Origin: Mugil cephalus
Lineage: Eukaryota; Chordata; Actinopteri; Mugiliformes; Mugilidae
NCBI RefSeq assembly: GCF_022458985.1
Contig: NC_061777.1
Location: 13,729,668 to 13,793,667, forward strand
DNA length: 64,000 nucleotides
Direction: 5' to 3'
Shown: in pieces, positions 11,771-22,960 of the stretch
Layout: the number at the start of each line of letters is the position of its first letter
Numbering within the stretch: the first letter of the stretch is position 1
Made by a program: the position numbers and the translations under genes
The notes under the pieces: model-generated
Seen by the model: only the letters and a program-made list of their open reading frames with translations
The model's database searches: none
What the model was told of the DNA's origin: nothing

Positions 11771-14700
11771 TCACTTATTAAGAAGCATCTTGGCAAAGTC
11801 TGAATTTGACAAAGGTTTCGTCTCTCCGGACGAGTTCTCCGCCGCCGCCGCCGTCCCGGCTCCGGTACCGTTTTCCACTTTGCTTCCAGGAGGATTTTGT
11901 CGGTGCAGGGAACGAGGAAGTAAGGACAGCTGGGTGCGCCCTCTGCCCCTCCTGGAAAAAAATAAAAAAGAAGAAAACACATCTCTGATTAACCCCTTTA
12001 TTACAGGTCTGAGAATAATAAAGAAACAACTCTGTCACCTCATGACAGAGAGATGTGACTGTGAACTTACGATCCGAAGGTCTGACGAGGCATCATGTCA
12101 AGCGGTTTGTCCACGGCGCTTCTGCGGGGAGGGTTGCTTATAGCCACGGAGATTTTGTTGCCCTCCACTTCTATGCCGTCCAGTTTGAGAACTGCCTGAG
12201 AGGCCTGGGACTCGTCTGCAAACTCAACATACGCCAAACCCTGCAGGGCCACAAAGCAAGAGAGTTAAGACTTCTCCTCAGCTGCTGGAGGGTCAACGGT
12301 GATTATCATTAGCTCCGTCAGGGCGGCTATTTTTAGCCAAACACCTGGACGCTGTCCTCGTCTTCATGCCTCACCTTGGGTTTTCCTGAGCGGTATGTGA
12401 CCAGGCGGACCTCCTTGATGGTGCCGTGGTCTTTGCAGATTTCCTCCAGCTGTTCTTTAGTGCATGAGAATGGCAGCCCAGAGATGAAGATTTTGTGTTT
12501 CTCCATTGAAGTGTTGTATTTAAACACCTAAGAAGACATTAATGAGAGGAAATTACTTACATAGAAAGTGAGAAATTTAAATTTTAATGTCAATGACATG
12601 GTTTGGTCATGCCATCCAAGTTTGATGGAACGGGAACAATATGACCTGAGATGATTGATTATGAGAAATAAATATATAATAAATAACTGATGATAAGAAG
12701 AATCAATACATGGATTAACCAATGAAAAATGAGGAATGTAAAAACTGTAAAAAAAAAACAAACAAACATTTATTATATTATTTATTACATGTTGAAGGTT
12801 CTTAAGCCTTCAGACGAATGTTGGCAATACTCAAAAACAAACACGTCTGCTCACCTTAAAGTCAGGATTTTTGTTCTTGTCGACGCAAGGCGACACAAAC
12901 ATGGGCCTGCCCTCCACCTCCCGTCTGTCCAGCTTCAGGGCTTCATTGACCGACACCAGGGATTCAAACTGTACGTAGCCGTAGCCTTTGAAGGTTCCTT
13001 TGTTGCTGAAGATGGGGCGAATCTGTTTGACTGGACCACAGGTCTCAAACAGCGTCCTGAGCTTTTCCTCCGGCTCCTCCAGCGTGTACGCCAGGTTACT
13101 GACGAACACGCTGGTGTTGTCGTTGCGGAGCTCTGGCTTGTCGTCATCCGGCCTCTGGACGGGGGCTTTTTTGTTGCCAGGCTTGAATCCAGGAGGAGCG
13201 TTCCTCCCATGCAGTCCAGTCTCTGTCTCCATGTACTCATCGGTGGTGTGGTCACCATTTCCTCTGGGCCTTTTTGTGGCTTGATATAAGTAGAAAGAAA
13301 AACACGTAATGAATAAAATCCCACAAAGTTTTAGAAAGTAACGACGCATCAGTCAAACTACGTAGCCCATCTTACCTGAATCCTCATTCCATTCATCTTG
13401 ATAATCATCCTGCTCCGCTTTCCTCTTCTCTCCGGCTCGACTCCCGTGCTGGAACTTCTTCTGAGTCTTCTTCTCTGACTTGGCCTTCCGCCGCTGCTCG
13501 GCTCTGTCCTCCTCTTGGCGAGCGAGGTTGGCCTCTTTCTCAGCCACCTGACAGATGGGCAGCACGGCGTAACATAAGCCAAAAGATTACACCTGACCAG
13601 AGCGGTGCAGACCAGCGATACCCACCTTAGCTCGTTGCTCATTGACCCTGTTCAGTCGGGTCTCCGTCTTCTGCACTGCCACGTCCCAGTCCTCCAGAGA
13701 ACCTGAAACAACGAGTACAGAGACACACTGTAATTCACGAAAAGGTTTAATTTTCACCTTTGACTTTTAAGCTGAGACTCACCTTCCACCCTCTCAAAGG
13801 TGAGCAGGACTTCACACACATGCTCTGGGTAGTCTGAGGTGCACTGGACTGCTCGGTGTAGAGCTTTACGACAGTGAACAGGGTCCCCATAAGCCCTTAA
13901 ATAAAAAAATACAAGTTTTGTGATTAGTCTCACACACACACCACATTTAAATTATCTTTTCTTTCCTTTCCAATCAGACATAGACTGACAGACCTTTCAA
14001 GGTTATAGTATTCCAGCCACATGTTGGCGAATTTGGCGTTCCCTTTCGTCATGATATTATCCCACAGCTCTCTGGCTTTTTGTATGTTCTTGCAGTGGAG
14101 GGCCTGGTGTGGAGGAGACAAAAAAAATATGAGACATGTGATCTCAAACCTTTACTCTGTGCTTTAAATGATTCTAGTTGTAATTGTAGTTAATTCAATA
14201 TCCAGCAATGCTGTCTGTATTATAGACAGTGTAAACACCCTCACTGGTCAGTTCATAAAACACACAAGAGAAACGCATTCAGTTATAACACACTGCACTT
14301 CATGATGATTCTAGCAGTTGACATTTGTTTAAAACAACTGATCTGTTTATTCAACTGTGGTTTATAGCCCTATTGAATTTTATTACATTGTACTGGGACG
14401 TGTTATTTAGACCGTCCCCTTTCAGTCAGTGGGCTAGGCTACGTAACAGGAAACACTTTCGTATTTAATTCAGTCCAGTTGAACAGCAACGCAAACTACA
14501 ATCTCCAAAATGATCACACCTCTAACAATGCTTCAACACAGATTGAAGATTCGTGAAGTCAGATTTAGTGGACGACTCTTACATATAATAAACTGGTGGT
14601 GACCTTTTTTGTGCCTTTACCACTGAATAGTGAAGCTCGCTGCTGTTGTCGTACTTCCTCTGTCATTTTTCCCTGTTAAAAGCTTCAGCTGCCATGACTC

Positions 14701-17700
14701 AACTCTACTCCACTACTCAACACTCTTGAAAACGGTCGTCATAGTAACACTGCTTACCTCTATCCTTGCCCAGATCTGCATTATGATACAGGACGGGTCT
14801 CCACTTTCACCAAACCCTACAGTGACACACGAGCCGGTGAACAGGGTGAAAATTTAACAGAGAACACAGTAAAAATAGGAAATCTCTGTGAAATCCTCTT
14901 ACGCTCTTCGACATCTTGCTTCATGTAGTCTAGAGATCGAGAGAAGGCTCCTCGTAACTCCTCTAACTCTTTACTTGACTCTGGGGAGGGAGAGGGAATA
15001 ACTTTAGCAAAGCAATGAGAGGAAATCCTCTGAATTTTTACTGAGAACTGCTCTCACCTTTACTGAAATCCACACGTCTCCTAAGGTAGTCGAGGTACGC
15101 CTGCCAAATCTCCACATAATCTGTCGCTTGAATGAAACCTGCATTCAGCGCCTTCTCGAAAACGTCTGCGGGGGATGAAAATTATTTTTAGTCAAACATA
15201 GCACAAGGGTTGAGTTAAAATAAAACAAAAAAATTTCAACTGAAATCGATCTTCATGTGAGAACTCCAACGCTCGCGTTGGAAATCTTGCTGCAGGCTGG
15301 TTTCACATGAGAAGCCTTGTGAGACCAAGCAACGGGCTGACGTGTGAAAACATTTTGATTTTAAAAATTAAGGTGACAGAGAAGGTCTGGACAAGGGTGT
15401 GGCCACGTGTAAGCTGTTCAAACTAGAGATAAAATACTGTGGAAAGAAATCAAATCTCCAAAACCAACACTATTATTATTTTTTGAAAACCTCTTTAATA
15501 AGTAACAAAATGAGCAACAATATCCAAGCCTTCATACCATCATAAGGGCAGAGGATGTTTCCCTACAAGAATACTAGTATTTAAAGAGATTTCTTACATT
15601 TCTACTTCTTTCATATTCGACCAAAATAAGCAATATTTGTGAAAACAGGCAGAGAGTTCTTGAGTAAATCCTTCATGCAGCTGTTACCTGACACAGTCTG
15701 ATGGTCAGCTCCATGTCTCTCCAGAGCCAACAGGTAGCTCTTCCACAGACCCATTGTCCAGGGGCAGTTCCTCACGGCGCGTTCGTGAGTGGAGATAACC
15801 AGGTCTTTGATCTTCAGCTGACGATCCTGTAGATCCCAGAGAAAAAAAATTAAAAAGGTTCAATTAGATCAAGGGTGTTGAGCTGGCATGTGATAAGAGC
15901 CGCCAGTCAGACCGAGAGTCAACGACATCCAAAACAGCAGCCGATACTCACAAGATACGTGTTGTATTTCGTCCACATGTCCGGTACCAAGCAGTTCTCT
16001 GCCAAGGCCCGCTCAAAGGTTATCTGGATCCGTGCTGGGTCGCCCTCCTTCAGTTCAAATTCGATGTAGGCCTGGTATTCTGACAGCTTTGGAGTTTCTG
16101 CTACAAGCTGCAACAAAACAACAGCAGGGAGATGCTTTGAAATGATAAAACTACAAATAACATTCAAAGCAATTAAGGACATCAACTGTAAGAAAATTGG
16201 AAAATGTTTCATAATTTTCAATAATTACCAGAGACTCCTCAAAGGATTTGCACTTCTCCAATTGCTGCAAAGCCTTTTTGTACTGATGTTTGACTGTCTC
16301 TGCTACCCCATGTTCAGACCACTCCTCATACTCTGCATAGGTGGCTTCCATGTCTGCAAAGCAAAGCACAAAGTACCTCATATTTTAAGTGGCGCACAGA
16401 CATCAGTACCAACCACCACTCCACTGTGCCACACACAAAACACCGTGTCCACTTATCCCAAATCTCAGTGTCACTTTTAATGAAGTAATTCACAGCTTTT
16501 CAGGTGTGCCACAACATATGGCCCTCACAACAATTCTGCAGCAACCTGTCTGGACAGATGAGATGTCGCCCTTACCCATTAAAGGGATGGCCAGCTGGCG
16601 GCGAAACAAAGTATGGATTCGCTCCAGCTGAGTTTTCAACAGCTCCTGCTCCTCGCGGGTGGGAATCCTGCCAGGAGGAGGCTGCAGAGAAAATGGTCAA
16701 TTTAGCCCACTTTGTCAGAAATCAAAGGAAATGAATGCAGCATTTTAATGTATTTATTATTTATTTGGTGTTAAGTAATCATTTAAAAGGATTCGAGTGT
16801 ATTTGAAATATTAAAAATAGGAGGATAGAAACACAAACCTGCACTGTGGACAGAATGGCATTCTCAAACTCTCTGTACGCCTCCCACACCGTCTGTCCCT
16901 TGGTCATGTGAAGCCCCACAGCTGTCACCGCTCTCTCAAAGATGGCTCTCACCTTGTCTATGCCACCTGGCGAGCCCATGCCACCAATTGAATACTGTGC
17001 ATATTCAAGCCAGATCTCCGGACCTGTGTGTAAAGTTAAATGTTAAAATCATGCAATGTTTTAACGAGTGTTAGATCAACAGTGCTGACAACGCTGTGGC
17101 ACACTCACAGATGTAGTCTTTGATAGCCCTCTCAAAGAGCTCGTATACTTTCTCTCGGTTCGGCTCCTCCTCGGTGAGACGGATCTCATCCTTGAGCCAA
17201 TCCAGCCAGATCTCTGCAGGCAGAAACGTGTTTGAGTGAAATTATCCTGTGCAGAGCTGCTGATTCGTCGGGCTGCACAACTGCAGTAGACAAGACATCC
17301 ACCAACCTTCAGTGAGAGGGAAAAGTTCACTCATCTTCTGCCTTGCCTTTCGCAGACGGAGGAGTTCTCCTTCCTGCTTGAGGAGTTTGATAAGATCCAC
17401 ATGGCAGTTGTAGTCGAAAGCGTTGATCGACAGCTGGAAGATAACAGAAAGATGTTAAACTATATCCTAATTAAGTCATGTTGCTTTAATTACTGTGATT
17501 TATATTGATGTTGAACTGCCTCTGGTGATTTGTCCCCTTTATTTATATCAGTGAGTGTGGGCTAAATATTAAAGCCCACTTCTCAAAATAATGCAGCACA
17601 AAATTACCAGTACCACAAACAGCAGCTTAGAAAATGACAGCGTGTGTGTTTGTGTGTGTGTGCGGTGACGTGCTTTAGTTGTAACTCTCAGAAACTTTCT

Positions 17701-18337
17701 CTCAGCTTTCACGAGATTTATCGTGTTACTACAATAGATTGAATTACGTCTTATAAAACGTGATCAAACGCAATCATCAGTTCACACGTGATAGCCATTT
17801 AAGTTGGGACAGTCTGTACTTTCTCTGTCTAAACGGAAGCAGTGATTCCATTATTATCCGATATAACAAAAAGGCGCGTGAGACAAGAGGAGACAGCCCA
17901 TTAGCATCACAGATTAGCAGGGCAGCTAATCACGACAGTTGCATGAACGAACATTTAAGTGTTTCGGTTATCGGCAGTTAACACTACTATATCTTCTGTC
18001 CCTATCAACCCACGTCAGGTGAGAGCAGCTCACAGTTTAACTCTGAAGACCTGTCTTACGTCTCCGTGTTTACCACCCATTCATTCTCATTATCTCCTCA
18101 GCTAACGCTGGTTATCCAAGCTTGGCTAATTACCTGCTCTTCCAACCGTTGGATTTCCGCTTCATTTTCCTTCTCGTCCTCCGACGAGTCGTCCTCTTCG
18201 TCGTCTGAATTCTCTACTCCCATGCCTTCCTCCTCCTCCTCCTCTTCATCCGATTCCATCTCTCTCTCCTCCATCCCTGCATCTTCCTCCTCCATGTCTT
18301 GCAACTGCGTTTGCTCTGCGTTGCTTGACGCCGCCAT
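11771..18337 (-). CDS. sart3: SART3, U4/U6 snRNP recycling factor
   Basis: SART3 (p110, Prp24-like) reanneals U4 and U6 snRNAs after splicing and carries the USP4/USP15 deubiquitinases. Nineteen coding exons: 18337-18134, 17433-17307, 17213-17109, 17023-16839, 16681-16576, 16353-16229, 16107-15952, 15826-15688, 15165-15058, 14980-14903, 14816-14758, 14103-13994, 13895-13783, 13702-13626, 13547-13376, 13279-12855, 12527-12375, 12240-12071, 11951-11771. They total 2793 nt, 930 aa (human 963), and every junction keeps phase. The order is an acidic N-terminus (to about 65), HAT helical repeats (about 100-540, e.g. MWLEYYNLER), a basic nuclear-localisation stretch (about 565-620), RRM1 (about 678-756, SVFVSNL), RRM2 (about 774-852, KIFISGL) and the C-terminal LSm-binding motif SNSDFAKMLLNK (919-930). 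The start is the ATG at 18337, in a good context. The low-complexity acidic run (residues 44-60) is usual for the family. Confidence 0.97.
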
Positions 18338-18456
18338 GTTGGAAAGGCTGTCTGCCTGGTAACAGCAGGCAGCGTGACCGGACACACGTCACTGCGCACT
18401 GGCGTTCGGGGGCGTTGCCAGGGTACAAACACCCCGCCCATACTTCTGCTAGACTC

Positions 18457-18498
<42 letters not shown>

Positions 18499-19202
18499 GT
18501 TATTTTATTCATAGGCGCCTTTCGGGACACCCAAGGTCACTGTAAAAAAATGTTTAAATGAAACCAAATTAAAATTACACACATCCTAAAAGCGTTTAAG
18601 AAAGTGACTGTTGACTTGTTGACTTTTGAGAAGACCCGGACTGGAGGGAATTTGAGGTTTAAATAGGGAACTCTGTGGGTATAACCCATCAGAAACTTGT
18701 TTAACCAGCCAACTATTAATTTCCATTAATAGCTGAACATCTCCTCTTTCCAGAAATTGATGGGAGATTATATTTCACTCCACCTCGTCTGTTTAGAGAA
18801 AGATGTTTGAGACATAAATGGCTTCCTTTAGTCCTCTTTCAAACCATCTGTCTTCTCTGGCTAAGAGAACGCTTTTTTGGATACACCATGACTTGGATAA
18901 CTGAGAACCTCTAAAATTACACACATACATATATAAAACAGAAAGGCGGGAATTAAACTTTTATTTCTTGTTGCCTGGGTGCTCGGATGATCACGGTAAG
19001 TTTGGTTAAAATAAATGAAATACAACAATGCTGGTCATATTTAAAAGATTACACATCTTTTATTTTTTTGCAGCCCGTGTAGTATCACCTGTTGGCCGCT
19101 AGTGGGCGCTCCTCCTTTGGGAATCCTCCTTTTGACTTGTTTGTCAACAAAGAGCGGTCTCGTCCTCACTCGTCAATTTCCGTTCGCACTCGTTTTCTGA
19201 AC
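18338..19202. promoter_or_regulatory. Shared SART3/ISCU head-to-head promoter region
   Basis: The two start codons are 866 bp apart on opposite strands. The SART3 side (18390-18440) is GC-rich, including GGGGGCG and CCCCGCCC. The ISCU side (19080-19200) holds a CTCF-like motif at 19093-19104. Between them are an AAT microsatellite and part of a retroelement-like sequence. No TATA box is evident on either side. Confidence 0.5.
18458..18580 (+). repeat. AAT microsatellite joined to a dispersed repeat tail
   Basis: About 13 AAT units (18458-18498) are followed directly by a segment with TAGGCGCCTTTC and CACCCAAGGTCACT. I recognise that segment as a recurrent tail in fish genomes, probably the 3' end of a non-LTR retroelement with the microsatellite as its end. 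The name and exact right limit are uncertain. Confidence 0.5.
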
Positions 19203-20527
19203 ATGGCGATCGCACGAACCTCCGCGTCCTTGCTACTATCACTGAACAGAAGGTTAATCAACCCGCAGCTTAATGTCGTCTGCTCATATCACAAAAAGGT
19301 AACCGACTTAATGCATTACTGTCACATCGTAGTCATATCAACCGGTTTAGTTACGCGGAATTTGCCAGCGGCGCGCAGGAGTTAAAAGTGAAGCTAAGTA
19401 ACTCAGTGTTACATGTACATAAACCTATACATAACAGCTTTTTACGTGTTTGTATTCAAGGTCGTGGACCACTATGAAAACCCGAGGAATGTGGGCTCTC
19501 TAGACAAAAAGTCCAAAAATGTGGGGACAGGTTTGGTGGGTGCACCAGCCTGTGGAGACGTCATGAGGCTTCAGGTAAACAGCAGCAGCAGCAGCAGCAC
19601 AGGTCTCATGACTTTTAACCTACTGTCTCACTTACTACTACACGTGTGTGATTATACGTTGTTTCCAGATCCAGGTGGATGAAAGTGGTAAAATAGTGGA
19701 TGCCAAGTTCAAAACCTTTGGGTGTGGATCAGCTATTGCCTCCAGCTCTCTGGCAACAGAGTGGGTGAAGGGGAAGTCGGTAAGTTGGGACAACGCAGAC
19801 AACTGCAGTGGACAACTCATGGGGTTTGTTGTTGTTGTTGTTGTTGTTGTTGTGGTGGTTTGTGGAGGTTCTGACCGATCTGTGTTCACGCTGCAGGTTG
19901 ACGATGCACTGAAGATCAAGAACACAGACATTGCCAAAGAACTCTGCCTTCCTCCGGTCAAGCTGCATTGCTCTAGTAAGTTCTGGACGCACGGCGTGAT
20001 ATCATTAGCCGTCGAGCTCTGAGTGGGTAGATTATTTAAGTTTTGCTGAATTTGAGCTGCAGTGCTTCATCCACCATCAAGATATCAGTGTATTTCCTCT
20101 GTAAATGGTCTCATACTGTAATAAATGTAGAAGAGCTTCGGTGAATGATCAGAGGGATGGACGTCATGCTGTTAAAACACATTGTCTCCACTGATCGATG
20201 CAGGTTTTCATTCAGATTGAAGCACGTCATTTTTTGAAATCCTGTTTTAAGCCTTGCTGCTGCAAAACTGTTAGTAATACAGTGCATGATGTGCTCAGCT
20301 TTGCTGCAAATCAGTATTTCTTCTAGCGACACTGGATATTATACAAATCGTGTATTGGTGTATTGATTGATTGACACTCTAGGTGTCGGTAAAATTCCAC
20401 ATTTTTGTGCAGTTAAATTCGTGCTCAAACCGCCTCACTCTTCACTTTTCTTCCAGTGCTTGCAGAAGATGCCATAAAAGCAGCTCTGTCAGACTACAGG
20501 CTGAAACAACAGGACAAGGAGGAGTGA
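19203..20527 (+). CDS. iscu: ISCU, mitochondrial iron-sulfur cluster scaffold
   Basis: ISCU is the scaffold on which NFS1-ISD11, frataxin and ferredoxin build [2Fe-2S] clusters before HSPA9/HSC20 pass them on. Exons: 19203-19298, 19461-19574, 19669-19779, 19897-19975 and 20457-20527, in phase, 156 aa (human 167). Residues 1-31 form an arginine- and serine-rich mitochondrial presequence ending before YHKK. The cluster ligands Cys63 (in PACGD, with Asp65), Cys89 (FGCGSA) and Cys132 (LHCS) are present, as is the HSPA9 recognition motif LPPVK at 125-129, so the protein should be functional. The start at 19203 is the first ATG giving a targeting sequence. Intron 2 starts with a CAG run and intron 3 contains a GTT run. 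The gene shares its upstream region with SART3 and converges on the LRR gene. Confidence 0.97.
19579..19599 (+). repeat. CAG microsatellite at the ISCU intron 2 donor
   Basis: Seven AGC/CAG units begin four bases after the donor GT at 19575, inside ISCU intron 2. Confidence 0.9.
19826..19853 (+). repeat. GTT microsatellite in ISCU intron 3
   Basis: About nine GTT units lie in the 117-bp third intron of ISCU, ending some 40 bp before the acceptor at 19897. They form most of the intron's T-rich part. Confidence 0.9.
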
Positions 20528-20886
20528 CGTGCCAAAGCCGGCGGCTCATGTGCCGTCATTTACTATCCATTTTGGAGATTTGTTGTTTTGGGTTTTTTGA
20601 AATCTCAGCACCAGGTAACGCCTTGCGGCAGCGCTGTGTCAAAGATGAATTACCGTAAAAGGTCTTGCATCATTCAGGGACTTTCACACGTCTCCATGGC
20701 TGTGGTGTCAGTCTCTTGAATTCAAGCCTAGATTTCAAGTGCCACGTATCAGTGGTGTGTACCATTTTTTAGATTTTCATCAGACGATCAGACATGTTTA
20801 AAGACTCGTGGTGAATGTTTTAAGACTCTGATGCTTAATTTAAAGAGCTTAACACTTTTTCTACACATGGCATAATGGTGATCTTT

Positions 20887-20892
20887 AATAAA
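20887..20892 (+). terminator. ISCU poly(A) signal
   Basis: AATAAA lies 360 bp after the ISCU stop, giving a 3' UTR of roughly 0.4 kb. Confidence 0.65.
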
Positions 20893-20946
20893 GCAGGAAT
20901 AATGGGTTTGAGGTGTTGGTTTTTGTATATTTTTTGGCTTTAGGAC

Positions 20947-20952
20947 TTTATT
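20947..20952 (-). terminator. Candidate poly(A) signal of the LRR gene
   Basis: On the minus strand AATAAA occurs 167 bp after the stop of the LRR gene, facing the ISCU signal 55 bp away. The 3' ends of the two mRNAs may therefore abut or overlap. Confidence 0.45.
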
Positions 20953-21118
20953 TGGCTTTGTTGTATCAAAATCACCGGTCTCTCATGAAGATTTCGGTAT
21001 GAAAATACAGTTAGGTCAACAGAGAAAGATCACATACAAAAACAGAAAAAATTGTATGAGACAGTCTGCTTATTGTAAATAAACTGATTAAAAACAACTG
21101 TGTCTGTTTGTATTGACG

Positions 21119-22486
21119 TCACCCCCCAGATCCCACATCGAGCGGAGCCACTCTCTGCTGGCGCACGAGTATCTTTTTCAGTACGAGCAGCACTGCCAGC
21201 ATTAGGAGAGCTACCAACACGCACAACACGGCGAGCAGAGAGACGATCGCTGCAGAGTCCTGCCGAGTGAAAGGCCGCGTGTTGGGAGTAACCATGACGG
21301 CTTCTCTGTTTGTGGACGGCACGGATCCTCCAGCGGAGGTTGCGTTACTCTGAGGGTACCGAACTGTGACGTTGTCTCTGCACCCCTGCTCCTCCTCCGG
21401 GCGGGAAGCCGTAGTTTTTAAATGCGACGTGCTGAGAGGTGGAGTCTTGTTCAGGAACAGACACTCCTCATAGGTGAGAGTCTCTAAAGAGTAGGGCAAG
21501 AGACGAGTTCTGGGGAAGTCTTGTTGAATGTCTTCAGGAAAGAGTCCAGCAGAGGTTTCTTTAGATGCTTTCTGCAACATTTCTACCCGGTCCCTCTTAG
21601 AGGTTGGCCTCGTCGTCTCCAGGTCAGAGCTGAGCTGTGTCCTGTCTACTGGCTTCAGGAGACGAGGACAGATTGCCATGACGGAGAGGTTCATAAGCAG
21701 CCGGTGAGCGAGATGCACAGGCTCCGCGCACACGAGGTCTGTGGCCATCTTCAGCCTGCCACTCAGCAGCCAGCGGTAAAGATACAGAATGTCGCACTCG
21801 CACGCCCACAGGTTGTTGTTGAGGTCCACAGATCTGAGACTGGGCAGTTTGTCAAAGGCGCTGTCTGGGACCGAGCGCAGGCAGTTGCTGTTGATGTTCA
21901 GGACCTGCAGGTTGACGAGGGAGGACAGAGAGGCCAGGTCCAGGGCGGCGATGCAGTTTTCTGAGAGGTCTAAGTGAGTCAGCGACGGGGGGAGGTTTGA
22001 GGGGAGGCTCGTCAGCTCATTGCCCTTCAGCGTCAGGACCCGCAGCTTGCCGAGACCCCGCAGCGCCCCGGGCTGGATGGCGCGGATGCGGTTGTCCTCC
22101 AGGTCCAGGCGGGTCAGGTTTCCCAGCTGCCTCAGGGCGCCGGCGGTGATGTAAGTGATGCGGTTCTCCTGCAGCTGCAGGGACTCCAGGCTCGGCGGCA
22201 GGCCGCGGGGGAAGCGGGTCAGCAGGTTGTGGCCGAGGCTGAGCTCCTGGAGGCCGGAGAACGGAGAGAGCAGGTGGTCCACGTCGCAGAGCTGGTTCCT
22301 GGCCACGGACAGCGCTGAGGTGCTGAGCGGGACCGAGCGCGGGAGAGACCTCAGGCCCAGCGACTCGCACAGAACCAGGAACCCCGGGTGAGGGCAGCAG
22401 CAGCCCCGAGGACAGGGAGCCATCACCAGGGAGGCTAGAGGGCAGATGCAGAGAACCAGTAGGACGGCACATCTGCAGCAACGCAT
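21119..22486 (-). CDS. Leucine-rich-repeat type I membrane protein, unnamed
   Basis: I do not recognise the gene. The 455-aa frame lies in one exon and starts with ATG; an acceptor (CTCCTCGCAG) lies six bases upstream, so there is a spliced 5' UTR. Residues 1-22 form a signal peptide. A cysteine-rich LRR N-cap (about 25-40: CPRGCCCPHPG, then C40) leads into about seven LRRs (56-225, e.g. LTRLDLEDNRI). An LRR C-cap follows (about 226-273, WACECD with cysteines 229, 231, 253 and 273). Residues 280-410 form a Ser/Thr-rich stalk with N-glycosylation sites (NVT, NAT). One membrane helix spans 411-436, and the tail is short (19 aa). The alternating SLRP-like spacing and C-cap somewhat recall oligodendrocyte-myelin glycoprotein, but that protein is GPI-anchored. 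A cell-surface binding or adhesion role is inference. In human the neighbourhood has SELPLG, not an LRR gene. Confidence 0.88.
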   Translation of the reverse strand: MRCCRCAVLLVLCICPLASLVMAPCPRGCCCPHPGFLVLCESLGLRSLPRSVPLSTSALSVARNQLCDVDHLLSPFSGLQELSLGHNLLTRFPRGLPPSLESLQLQENRITYITAGALRQLGNLTRLDLEDNRIRAIQPGALRGLGKLRVLTLKGNELTSLPSNLPPSLTHLDLSENCIAALDLASLSSLVNLQVLNINSNCLRSVPDSAFDKLPSLRSVDLNNNLWACECDILYLYRWLLSGRLKMATDLVCAEPVHLAHRLLMNLSVMAICPRLLKPVDRTQLSSDLETTRPTSKRDRVEMLQKASKETSAGLFPEDIQQDFPRTRLLPYSLETLTYEECLFLNKTPPLSTSHLKTTASRPEEEQGCRDNVTVRYPQSNATSAGGSVPSTNREAVMVTPNTRPFTRQDSAAIVSLLAVLCVLVALLMLAVLLVLKKILVRQQRVAPLDVGSGG

Positions 22487-22844
22487 GACTCACTGCGAGG
22501 AGTAATGAAGGAACACATTAGACGCATTGGGAGGAAATAAGACGACGCACTTAGTGTAATTAAAAAGCACCATTTAATAATGAGCTAAATGGATGTAATT
22601 CATAGTTAATAAATCACTTATTCATCCTTCAAGCATTATCTTGTATATCTTTCACCTCCTCCATCAACACACTTGCTGTTTTACTTCTTGAAGGTGCAAA
22701 CTTCTAAATGAGAAGTGGCGATCACTCTTTTTTAATGATTCAGTATCTTACTACTAAATAATTTCCTCAACTGTTTATGAATTCATTATTAAGAACTCAT
22801 AATCCTCTATTAAGGGGTGACAATTAAAAAGTGGTGCCACTTAC

Positions 22845-22960
22845 CATTCTTCTATCCCTGTGTTTTTCTGCTCCTCCAAAGAGACAGACACGAGTGCTTC
22901 CCTGTCGTCCACCGTCCCTCTAAAGATAACCACTGCCGTTGAGAATTCCTGGCAGATGCT
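22845..22960 (-). other. Probable non-coding first exon of the LRR gene
   Basis: On the minus strand a strong donor (AATG then GTAAGTGG) ends an exon at 22845. It pairs well with the acceptor before 22492, six bases upstream of the LRR gene start. The 5' limit is a guess, as no TATA box or clear start is seen. Confidence 0.45.

Noticed and set aside
15269-15284. Short palindrome CCAACGCTCGCGTTGG in a SART3 intron
   Set aside because: Six-base arms are too short to mean much without conservation.
21521-22391. Several plus-strand frames across the LRR gene
   Set aside because: They mirror the GC-rich LRR coding sequence; the minus-strand frame has the signal peptide, LRR pattern and membrane helix.
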